Part shown: positions 1-7,174 of the stretch, piece by piece
How the letters are laid out: each line of letters opens with the position of its first letter
How positions within the stretch are numbered: position 1 is the first letter of the stretch
Assembly (NCBI GenBank): GCA_003167255.1
Contig: PMTR01000080.1
Span: 114,591-178,590, forward strand
Origin: Bryobacterales bacterium
GTDB lineage: Bacteria; Acidobacteriota; Terriglobia; Bryobacterales; Bryobacteraceae
Length of the DNA stretch: 64,000 nt
Reading direction: 5' to 3'
Translations under genes and position numbers: made by a program
The notes under the pieces: model-generated
What the model was told of the DNA's origin: nothing
Database searches by the model: none
What the model saw: only the letters and a program-made list of their open reading frames with translations

Positions 1-64
1 CTTTAGCCGGCTTCCCGTGCTGCGCAGCCCGCTTTCGCCTGCAAACGACTTTTTCAACGGCCTC

Positions 65-2500
65 TCAGTGTGCTATCTGCCGCAAGCCTGCCACGAACGG
101 GTGCTTATCAAAGAAAGAGCCATAGGCCCGTTCGGCGGTATGCACACCCCGCTGCGCCATATCGGCGGCTTCCTGGCTCTTCCCCTGGGAGGCCAGCAAT
201 TGCGCCAGCCGCAGGTAAATCTCCACGCGGTCCGCCGGCTGCCGGGGCACATCTTGTTCGCTGATGGCGAGGGCTGAGCGCAGGTACCGTTCCGCCGATT
301 CGCCTGAGCCGCAGTGGGCTTCCACAATCCCGGAGATCAACTCGAATCGCAGGCGCTCCATCGCGCAGAGCGTTCCGGTTTGCAGACGCTCCCACGCGCC
401 CCTCGCCAGCGGCAGGGCCTGCTGGTTGCCCGATAGCGCCTCGTCCGCCGCCAGTTCCATTTGAAATTGTTCGCTTCCGTAATAGGAAGTGGGCCGCTGC
501 GTCAGCAAATCGACGGCCTCTTGCGCGTATTTCAGCGCTTCGCCATAGTCGCCGTGCACTCGTGCCGCGTACGCTATCCCCAACAGTGTCGGGACAATCT
601 CGATCGGCGGCCCCGGTTCGCTGCGCAACACCCGTTCGGCTCCATGCAACAGGCTGGCGCCTTCCGCCAGGTCGCCCTGCCGAACGCGAAGATCGCCGAT
701 TCGTGTATTGGTCAGGGCGGGAAAGAACTTCGATGTGAGTGGATTGTCCTGAGGTTGCAGCAGGGCTTCCCGATAGAGCTTTTCGGCCTCTTCGAAGGGT
801 GCTCCGCTCTTTACGGCCATGAAGGCAGTGTCGTGCATGATGCCGCCAAGGTCGAATTCCGAGCCGCTTGCCTTGGCCAGCGCCAGCGCCTCGCGGCAAG
901 CCGCCAAAGCCTGCACGTAGTGGCCTTGATAAGAGCGCGCGTTGCACAAAAGAAGTTGCAGACCGGCGGCCAGGCGCGAAACTCTCTCCGGGGTCTGCCG
1001 CAGCTCTTGAATGGCCAGGCTGAGTTGCGCTTCTCCTTTGACCGGGTCGCCCAGAACCGCGTAGGTGCTGCCCAGCGTCCCCCGCAAATCGGCCTCGGCC
1101 ACCGGGTCGTCCTTCAACTCCTGCCCTACCCGCTCCGTGGCGTTGTCCAGGATGTCGCCGAATTGAATGGGCGTACTTTTTCCGCGCAAAGGACTTGACC
1201 ACACCGAGCTGGCGGAAAGAAACGTGTGCTTGGCAAATTCGCTGATGTGCTTGGCCCGCGTGGCCTGTTCCCTGGCAACCCGCGCCTGACGCACGGCCAC
1301 GATGGTCGAGACTCCCAGCGCCAGCGCGACTCCCGCCGCGGCCGTCACCGGCAGCCACCGCCGCCGCAGGAATTTGCCCGCTTGATACAGTGCGGTCTGC
1401 GGGCGCGCCTGCACCGGCCGCCCGTCCAGATAGGCGCCGATATCGTCGGCGAACTGCCGCACCGTGCCGTAGCGCCGCGCCGGGTCGTTTTCCAGAGCCT
1501 TCCCGACGACCGCTGACAAATCTCCTTTGAGCAGGCGCCCCAGTTGCTCGCCCGATACCGACCGGGTCTCGGCCGTTTGCGGCGTCACGGCGGTAGCCAG
1601 CGGCCTCACCGGGATATCCGCCACCGCGCGGTGCAATTCGCTCACGATCGAAGTCTCTTTGCCGAACGGCCACGCTCCCGTCAGAAGCTCGTACAGAACC
1701 ACGCCCAACGAAAAAACGTCGCTCGACGTGTTGGCGCGCTCGCCGCGCAGTTGTTCCGGGCTGGCGTAACGCGGCGTCAGCATACGCATTCCCGTCACGG
1801 TGGCGGCGCTGTTCTCAACCAGCAGCGAGGCCGTGCCGAAATCCAGAAGCTTCAATTGCCCCGGCTGTCCGCTGTCGGACGCCGCCACCAGAATGTTGCT
1901 GGGCTTCAGATCGCGATGCACAATCAAAAGCCGGTGAGCGTAGGCTACCGCGTCGCACACTTGCAGAAACAAACGCAGCCGCGCCTCCACGGATAGCTTG
2001 TGGCTGTCGCAATAGCGATCCAGGTGCTCGCCGTCCACGTGTTCCATCACCAGGTATGGGTCGCCGGTCGAGGAAACGCCTCCATCCAGCAGGCTGGTGA
2101 TATTCGGGTGATGCAGCGTCGCCAGCAGTTGGCGTTCGGTTTTGAAACGCCGCAGGAACTCCGGTCCGGCCAGGTGCGCGCCCATCACTTTCAAGGCCGC
2201 CGTCTGGCGAAACTGGCCGTCCGTGCGCTCCGCCAGGTATACCGCGCTCATGCCGCCGCGGCCGATCAGCTTCACCGGCCGGTAGGCGCCGAACTGTCCG
2301 GATGGCATGACCGGCTCCGGCTGGGGCTCCTCAGCCTCCGGGCCCGACATCTCCGCGTGGGCCTTGAGTAGCGAAGAGACTTCCGTGAAGAGTTCGCGGT
2401 CGCTTTGGCAACGCCGGTCCAGCCATTGAATCCGGTCCTCGCCATCGGGAAGCGACAGCGCTTCGTGAAACAGCGATTCGATCTGCTGCATGCGCGCCAT
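65..2500 (-). CDS. Ser/Thr protein kinase with TPR-type C-terminus
   Basis: Membrane-anchored Hanks-type kinase, 811 aa. Seen: glycine loop GRGGMSAVY (residues 80-88), ATP lysine K104 in AALK, catalytic HRDLKPSN (195-202), DFG (220-222), SPEQ activation-segment end (247-250), one hydrophobic span at about 383-403, then roughly 400 residues of helical TPR-like repeats. The N-terminal 65 residues (IESLFHEALSLP) are the leader usual in acidobacterial kinases of this type. The kinase domain should be cytoplasmic and the TPR part across the membrane. Such kinases commonly follow an ECF sigma gene; here only a short sigma-like remnant lies directly upstream. The substrate is unknown. Confidence 0.93.
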   Translation of the reverse strand: MARMQQIESLFHEALSLPDGEDRIQWLDRRCQSDRELFTEVSSLLKAHAEMSGPEAEEPQPEPVMPSGQFGAYRPVKLIGRGGMSAVYLAERTDGQFRQTAALKVMGAHLAGPEFLRRFKTERQLLATLHHPNITSLLDGGVSSTGDPYLVMEHVDGEHLDRYCDSHKLSVEARLRLFLQVCDAVAYAHRLLIVHRDLKPSNILVAASDSGQPGQLKLLDFGTASLLVENSAATVTGMRMLTPRYASPEQLRGERANTSSDVFSLGVVLYELLTGAWPFGKETSIVSELHRAVADIPVRPLATAVTPQTAETRSVSGEQLGRLLKGDLSAVVGKALENDPARRYGTVRQFADDIGAYLDGRPVQARPQTALYQAGKFLRRRWLPVTAAAGVALALGVSTIVAVRQARVAREQATRAKHISEFAKHTFLSASSVWSSPLRGKSTPIQFGDILDNATERVGQELKDDPVAEADLRGTLGSTYAVLGDPVKGEAQLSLAIQELRQTPERVSRLAAGLQLLLCNARSYQGHYVQALAACREALALAKASGSEFDLGGIMHDTAFMAVKSGAPFEEAEKLYREALLQPQDNPLTSKFFPALTNTRIGDLRVRQGDLAEGASLLHGAERVLRSEPGPPIEIVPTLLGIAYAARVHGDYGEALKYAQEAVDLLTQRPTSYYGSEQFQMELAADEALSGNQQALPLARGAWERLQTGTLCAMERLRFELISGIVEAHCGSGESAERYLRSALAISEQDVPRQPADRVEIYLRLAQLLASQGKSQEAADMAQRGVHTAERAYGSFFDKHPFVAGLRQIAH

Positions 2501-2504
2501 TCAG

Positions 2505-2576
2505 TTAGCCTTGTGCGCGGCCGTCGCCGTCGCCTTGTTTCCAGCGCGATAACAGCGTCGTGATTTCTCCCGGACC
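2505..2576 (-). pseudogene. Possible remnant of an ECF sigma factor N-terminus
   Basis: The reading frame just upstream of the kinase start encodes GPGEITTLLSRWKQGDGDG and a few more residues, then stops TAA 4 nt before the kinase ATG. The segment EITTLLSRWKQGD resembles the first residues of acidobacterial ECF sigma factors, which often precede this kinase type. No good start codon is visible and nothing of the sigma2/sigma4 domains remains. I read it as a deletion remnant; a leader peptide is the alternative. Confidence 0.4.
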
Positions 2577-2833
2577 GCGGTTCTCCCAGGCATTGATTCC
2601 CTATTTGGTTTATCTTACCCTGAACCGCGCTCCGCTTTTCCGCTTAGGGCTTGCGCGCAACGCGAACCCTCGCACTCGGCCATCGGCGGCTGAGAGCCCC
2701 ATTTTAGGAGCGCTTGCCAGGCGACTTGCTTTGAGGGCGCTTCAAGGGAGAGATTCTTCCGGGGGAAGGGGCAGGGCGGCACGCACCGTAGGCCCGGAGC
2801 ATTCGGTCTTCTGGCTCCTGACTTCCAGCTCCC
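2577..2833. other. Intergenic stretch, no gene recognised
   Basis: About 260 bases between the sigma-like remnant and the hairpins downstream of the next gene. I see no convincing coding frame, RNA gene or clear promoter. Short frames here lack recognisable motifs. Confidence 0.4.
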
Positions 2834-2868
2834 ATATCCCGAAGGGATATCAAGGGCGGAAGCCCTTG
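2834..2868 (-). terminator. Two adjacent hairpins downstream of the 80-aa gene
   Basis: ATATCCC-GAA-GGGATAT (2834-2850) is followed directly by CAAGGGC-GGAA-GCCCTTG (2851-2868). Both are perfect 7-bp stems with 3-4-nt loops, just past the stop codon of the minus-strand gene at 2876. There is no long T tract, so this is a terminator or mRNA-end structure rather than a textbook intrinsic terminator. Confidence 0.5.
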
Positions 2869-2875
2869 GGCTGAT

Positions 2876-3118
2876 TTATTGCGGTTGCCTGGCCACTTCG
2901 GTCATTTCTTTCAACTCGTTCGATTCGATCGTGTACCGGCACTCGAGTCCGCGGCCAGGCCGCAGGCCATTGATCCGCACAAATCTCGCCTCTGACGGCG
3001 ATTCCTGTCCATCCACCAGCATCAGCAACTCGCCCGCATCGAACTTCTCGCGCCTGCGCGAGGCCACGGCCTTCGCGTTGAACGCTTGCGTGACTCTGAG
3101 TTTGGTATTCACTGCCAC
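2876..3118 (-). CDS. Small hypothetical protein, 80 aa
   Basis: Unrecognised soluble protein beginning at GTG, with a GAGGT purine stretch shortly upstream. It is basic near the N-terminus (ASRRREKF) and has a likely beta-rich middle (GELLMLVDG, ARFVRINGL, ECRYTIES). No signal peptide or membrane segment. It runs in the same direction as the next 101-aa gene, about 50 nt upstream, so the two may be co-transcribed. Function unknown; coding status rests on the clean frame and position. Confidence 0.5.
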   Translation of the reverse strand: MAVNTKLRVTQAFNAKAVASRRREKFDAGELLMLVDGQESPSEARFVRINGLRPGRGLECRYTIESNELKEMTEVARQPQ

Positions 3119-3168
3119 CTCATCAAAATGGTTGTATGCGGGCCGCGCCCGCAGATGTCAAGGGATCG

Positions 3169-3474
3169 TCACATCTCAGCGAGTGCGGCCTTCCCGCTCT
3201 CTACCGCCGCAACTTGATCTTTGCGCCGGATCGCCCGCACCAGCGACTTCACGTGCGGAACGGCTCGGGCGGCCCTTTCGGCAACCGGCACGAGCATGGC
3301 CGCTTTATTCACAGAATCAGTCCTGTACCCTTTGTACAGTAAACGGGCCATCTGGTGCACCTCGTACGAACATTCGCCGGCCAATTCCAACTGATCTTCC
3401 CAGCCAATCTTTCCTGCGCTCTCGAGCGACCGCAGAATGCCGCTCAAAAGAACCTTTGTGCTGTCATATAGCAT
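3169..3474 (-). CDS. Small hypothetical helical protein, 101 aa
   Basis: Unrecognised. The sequence looks almost entirely alpha-helical (LLSGILRSLESAGKIGWEDQ; VAERAARAVPHVKSLVRAIRRKDQ) with no membrane segment or cysteine motif. It may share a transcript with the 80-aa gene downstream. It is divergent from the RRM protein gene at 3712, so the roughly 237-nt gap between them should hold both promoters. Confidence 0.5.
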   Translation of the reverse strand: MLYDSTKVLLSGILRSLESAGKIGWEDQLELAGECSYEVHQMARLLYKGYRTDSVNKAAMLVPVAERAARAVPHVKSLVRAIRRKDQVAAVESGKAALAEM

Positions 3475-3711
3475 TCATACACCTGTTCTCCCCGTAGACT
3501 GATCCTTCTTCCGAGCCTTTTGGGGCTTGGGGATAAGTCTGTAGCGGGCACGAGTGGAGATTTACTGATATTATAGCATACGCCGAATCTGTGGTACACT
3601 CAGTACTGGATTTGATGCTCCCGCCGATTCAAGGCCGACCTGTCTAGCCCTGCTAAATTAGTCCCCCTTCCCAATTAGCCGCCTTCAAGTCAGAAGAGGA
3701 ACCATAAGAAC

Positions 3712-4002
3712 ATGAAGAATATTTACGTAGGAAATCTCAGCTTCGGATCGACGGAAGACTCCGTCCGTTCGCTTTTTGAAACTCACGGCGCCGTTGGGCG
3801 CGTCAACCTCGCCACCGATCGCGATACCGGGCAGCCCAGGGGATTTGGGTTCGTCGAAATGAGCAATGATGGCGAGGGCGAGAAGGCCATCGCGGCTCTA
3901 AACGGGACGGACTTCGATGGTAGAGCGCTGAGCGTCAATGAAGCGCGCCCCAAAACCGAGCGGTCGGGCGGCGGCGGCGGCTTCGGTCGAAAACGTTATT
4001 AA
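3712..4002 (+). CDS. RRM-domain RNA-binding protein
   Basis: Single RNA-recognition-motif protein of 96 aa. RNP2 is IYVGNL (residues 4-9) and RNP1 is RGFGFVEM (43-50), with the conserved aromatics for base stacking. A short glycine-rich tail (SGGGGGFGRKRY) follows. This is the typical size and layout of the small bacterial RRM proteins of cyanobacteria and acidobacteria, which are often cold- or stress-induced and thought to act on mRNA. The gene is monocistronic: a GC-rich hairpin follows the stop and the neighbours are on the other strand. A purine stretch (AGAGGA) lies about 12 nt before the ATG. Confidence 0.93.
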   Translation: MKNIYVGNLSFGSTEDSVRSLFETHGAVGRVNLATDRDTGQPRGFGFVEMSNDGEGEKAIAALNGTDFDGRALSVNEARPKTERSGGGGGFGRKRY

Positions 4003-4035
4003 TCAGGCGGCAGCAACTTCACCCCTGACAGGAAT

Positions 4036-4060
4036 CCGGGGCCGGTTCCAGAGGCCCCGG
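4036..4060 (+). terminator. Hairpin after the RRM gene
   Basis: Perfect 8-bp stem CCGGGGCC / GGCCCCGG with a 9-nt loop, 33 nt after the RRM stop codon. It is followed by TAAATA rather than a T run, so the role in termination is plausible but not certain. Confidence 0.5.
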
Positions 4061-4146
4061 TAAATACCTGCCCATATCACCACGTAACGAACCCTCCTGC
4101 ACATCCGATCAGCCCGTCCTGGGTACTGCCCACGCATACGCATACC

Positions 4147-4168
4147 GGGGACAGTGCCAAATTACCCC
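4147..4168. repeat. REP-like GGGGACAG...CCCC element
   Basis: A short GGGG(acagtgccaaatta)CCCC palindrome-like element lies between the convergent RRM and permease genes. It resembles the GGGGAC-type elements at 10232-10313, 27428-27484 and 40109-40124, the last next to a REP-associated transposase gene. Confidence 0.4.
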
Positions 4169-4188
4169 TTTTGGTCCTCCGCGCATTC

Positions 4189-6651
4189 TTACTCGATCCT
4201 TAGCGCCTCCATCGGGTCCACCGCCGTAGCCCGCCGCGCCGGAAGGTAGCTGGCCAGCGCCGCCGCTGCGATCAGGAGTACCGCAACTGCCGCATAAGTC
4301 ACCGGGTCGAGCGCTTTCACACCGAACAGCAGCGACTCGACCAGCCGCGTCAACCCGGCCGCCGCGGCCAGCCCGAGCCCCGCGCCGATACCCGCCAGCA
4401 GCAACCCGTGCCACACAAACATGCGCCGCAGTCCCGCCGCCGGCGCGCCCAGCGCGATGCGGATGCCGATCTCGCGCGTCCGCTGTGACACCGCGTACGC
4501 GATCACGCCATAAATCCCCACCACTCCCAGCAGCAACGCCATGGCCCCGGCGATCGCCAGCATCACCAGCGCAAAGGAAGCTCGCGCCATCGACTTCCCG
4601 TAGACATCCTGGAGCGTCTGCACCTGGAACACCGGCAAGTTCGCGTCCACCCGCCAGATGGCTTGGCGCGCCTCCGCCAGGAAACTCTGCGTCGCCGCCC
4701 GCCTGGTGCGGATCAGGAACACTCCGTCGCGGCGGACGTGCACCGGGTCGCCCGGAAACCCATCCATGAGGGCTGGCCAGTAAGAAAATGTCGGCGCCTT
4801 CTGCTGCGCGCCGTCATCGTACACGTCGCCCACCACGCCCACAATTTCGCGCCACGGATCTTTGAGGCCCTCCCGAATCCGCTTGCCCAGCGCGGCGCCG
4901 GGTGAGCCCCACATCTCCCGCGCCGTGTTCTCGGAAACTATCGCCACGCGCCGCTTCTCATACAGGTCGGTCCAGGTGAAATCGCGCCCCGCCATCAGCG
5001 GCGTGCCAATGGTCTGGAAGATCCCCGGCGCGGTGAACCGGTATCGCCGCAACGGCGGAATCTGCCCCTCGCCATAGTGCTTGTCTTCAGCGTACAGAAG
5101 GTCGGTCATGTTGTTTCCTTCCAGCGGCGCGCCATTGGCAAAGGCAACGGAAGTGACGCCCGAGATCGCCGCCAGCCTGTCTATCATGTCGTTTTCCATG
5201 CGCATCACGCGTTCCGGTTCCTTCACCTCGCCTGAGGGAATGGAAATGCGAAGGAGTTGGACTTCCTCGGGCCGCGTAAATCCCGGCCGGAAGTTTCGCA
5301 GCGCCTGGAATGTGCGGATCATCAGGCCGGAGCCCACCAGCAGGACCAGCGCTAATCCCACCTGGACCACCACCAGCGTGTCGCGCGCCCGGTGCCGTTC
5401 CCGGCCCTGGCTCATGGTGCGTCCACCGCCCCGCAGGGTCCCAGCCAGATGTGGTCCCGCGTACTTCAGCACCGGGAGCAGACCGAACAGCAGACCCGCC
5501 AGCAGAGAAACCGCCAGCGTAAACGCCAGCACCAACGGATCGATGGCGATTTCGTTCAGCCGCGGCAGCGTTGCCGGCCCCATGGCCACCAGCCCGCGCA
5601 ACGCCGCATACGCCAGCCCCAGGCCCAGGCCGCCGCCCAACAAGCCCAGCGTCACGCTCTCCAGCAGCAACTCCTTCGCGATTCTTCCCCATCCCGCGCC
5701 CAGCGCCGCCCGGATCGCCAGTTCCTGCTGCCGCCCTTCGGCGCGCACCAGCAGCAGATTGGCCACATTCGCGCAGGCGATCAACAGCACCAGTCCGATG
5801 GTCCCCATCAGAACCCACAGCGTGCCGCCGATGTCGCCCACCACTTCCTGCTTCAGCGGCTGCACCTTGGGACCGAACCGCGCATTTTCAAACAGGGTGC
5901 GGCTGAATCCCGGAGGCGGCGGCCACGCCTTGAGCCAGATCCCCAGCATCCGCGCCACGTCGGCGTTCGCCTGCCGCGGAGTGACGCCGGCCTTGAGCCG
6001 CGCGATGCCCTGGTAGCTGAAATTCCCCAGGACCATCTTGTTGCGCTCGAACCGCGCCGGCAGAATCATATCCGCCTTGGCATTCAGAAACCGGAAATCC
6101 CGCGGCATCACCCCGATCACCGTGTGTGGTCTTGCATCCACCGTGAGCGTGCGCCCCACCGCCGATCGGTCGCCGCCGAAGCGCCGCTGCCAATAGCCGT
6201 ACATCAGCATCACCGTTTCGGGTGTGCCCGGAGTGGCGTCGGCCTGGGAGAACCAGCGTCCCACCACGGGTTGCATGCCCAGCGCTTGCAGCGTGCCGTA
6301 AGTGACATCCAAGGCTTGGACCTGTTCCGGCTCACCCATCCCGGTGACGCTGGCGTCGTCGTTCGACCATAACCCGAACTCTTGAAAGGTGTGGCTTTCT
6401 TCGCGATAGGTGAAGTACATGGTGGGCGAGCAGTTGATGTTCCCCAGGATCCCGGCGATCCCCGGCGCCACATGCCAGACCCCTACCAACTCCTGGCTTC
6501 GCGGATAGGGCAGCGCCTTGATCAGCACCCCGTTGAGTACGCTGAAAATAGCGGTATTGGCGCCGATTCCGAGCGCCAGCGTGACCAGCGCAATTGCCGT
6601 GAACCCCGGCGCCCGCCGCAGCCGCCGCACGACATGCTGGAGGGCTCTCAT
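4189..6651 (-). CDS. MacB/FtsX-type orphan ABC permease (ADOP family)
   Basis: Large permease of about 820 aa with two FtsX/MacB_PCD halves and no ATPase domain. Seen: N-terminal RRLRRAPGFT and hydrophobic ALVTLALGIGANTAIFSVLN, a MacB-PCD periplasmic domain, a membrane segment cluster (GLVLLIACANVANLLLVRA), a second periplasmic region, and a C-terminal cluster ending GIRIALGAP...LLAGIGAGLGLAAAAGL. This duplicated layout is the acidobacterial 'orphan permease' architecture. Start at 6651 (MRALQHVVRRLRRAP) is preferred over 6723 because the family begins there; no strong ribosome site is visible. Substrate unknown; the ATPase partner is not nearby. Confidence 0.9.
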   Translation of the reverse strand: MRALQHVVRRLRRAPGFTAIALVTLALGIGANTAIFSVLNGVLIKALPYPRSQELVGVWHVAPGIAGILGNINCSPTMYFTYREESHTFQEFGLWSNDDASVTGMGEPEQVQALDVTYGTLQALGMQPVVGRWFSQADATPGTPETVMLMYGYWQRRFGGDRSAVGRTLTVDARPHTVIGVMPRDFRFLNAKADMILPARFERNKMVLGNFSYQGIARLKAGVTPRQANADVARMLGIWLKAWPPPPGFSRTLFENARFGPKVQPLKQEVVGDIGGTLWVLMGTIGLVLLIACANVANLLLVRAEGRQQELAIRAALGAGWGRIAKELLLESVTLGLLGGGLGLGLAYAALRGLVAMGPATLPRLNEIAIDPLVLAFTLAVSLLAGLLFGLLPVLKYAGPHLAGTLRGGGRTMSQGRERHRARDTLVVVQVGLALVLLVGSGLMIRTFQALRNFRPGFTRPEEVQLLRISIPSGEVKEPERVMRMENDMIDRLAAISGVTSVAFANGAPLEGNNMTDLLYAEDKHYGEGQIPPLRRYRFTAPGIFQTIGTPLMAGRDFTWTDLYEKRRVAIVSENTAREMWGSPGAALGKRIREGLKDPWREIVGVVGDVYDDGAQQKAPTFSYWPALMDGFPGDPVHVRRDGVFLIRTRRAATQSFLAEARQAIWRVDANLPVFQVQTLQDVYGKSMARASFALVMLAIAGAMALLLGVVGIYGVIAYAVSQRTREIGIRIALGAPAAGLRRMFVWHGLLLAGIGAGLGLAAAAGLTRLVESLLFGVKALDPVTYAAVAVLLIAAAALASYLPARRATAVDPMEALRIE

Positions 6652-6787
6652 GATGCATACTACGTCGCGGCGCCGCTTTAGTTCGCAAAAACTCACAATC
6701 CTTATAATTGGTGGGGTGGGCAATCCTGCCCGCAGCCGGCTCTAGCCGGCCCCGTTTCACTTTCCCCTTGACTTCTGCCTCGTTTAG

Positions 6788-6803
6788 TACTAATTAATTA
6801 GTA
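6788..6803. promoter_or_regulatory. Palindromic BlaI-type operator at the blaI start codon
   Basis: TACTAATTAATTAGTA is a perfect 16-bp palindrome whose last base is the A of the blaI ATG. BlaI/MecI repressors are known to bind dyads with outer TAC/GTA, so this fits an autoregulatory operator. There is no Shine-Dalgarno sequence upstream, so the transcript could be leaderless or nearly so. Confidence 0.75.
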
Positions 6804-7174
6804 TGCGAAGGCGCAGCAGTACCCTCACCGAGCACGAGCTCGAAATCATGAAGATCGTCTGGCTGCACGACACCTCCACGGTCCGCGACGTCTATGAGGC
6901 TTTGCTCGAGAAGCGCAAGGTTGCCTACACCACCGTCATGACCATGATGAAGGTCCTCGAACAGAAGAAGTACCTGAAAAAGAGCCAGGCTGAACGCGCT
7001 TACGTTTACCGCCCGGCCCAGCCCCAACGCCAGGTCATCGGCGCCATGGTCCGCGACTTCGTCAACCGCGTCTTCAACGGCTCGGCCTCGCCGCTGCTCG
7101 TCCACCTGGTCGAAGAACACGATCTCTCCCGCGAAGATTTGGAAGAGATCGCGCGCCTACGGAGAAAACCATGA
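6803..7174 (+). CDS. BlaI/MecI/CopY-family transcriptional repressor
   Basis: Penicillinase-repressor-type winged-helix protein of 123 aa. The HTH spans about residues 8-75 (LTEHELEIMKIVW, VAYTTVMTMMKVLEQK, wing RAYVYRPA), followed by a helical dimerisation region that carries the site cut by M56 sensors in the family. It overlaps the downstream M56 sensor gene by ATGA, so the two are translationally coupled. The start codon sits on a perfect palindrome, indicating autoregulation. The target pathway is not necessarily beta-lactam resistance: no beta-lactamase is adjacent. Confidence 0.93.
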   Translation: MRRRSSTLTEHELEIMKIVWLHDTSTVRDVYEALLEKRKVAYTTVMTMMKVLEQKKYLKKSQAERAYVYRPAQPQRQVIGAMVRDFVNRVFNGSASPLLVHLVEEHDLSREDLEEIARLRRKP

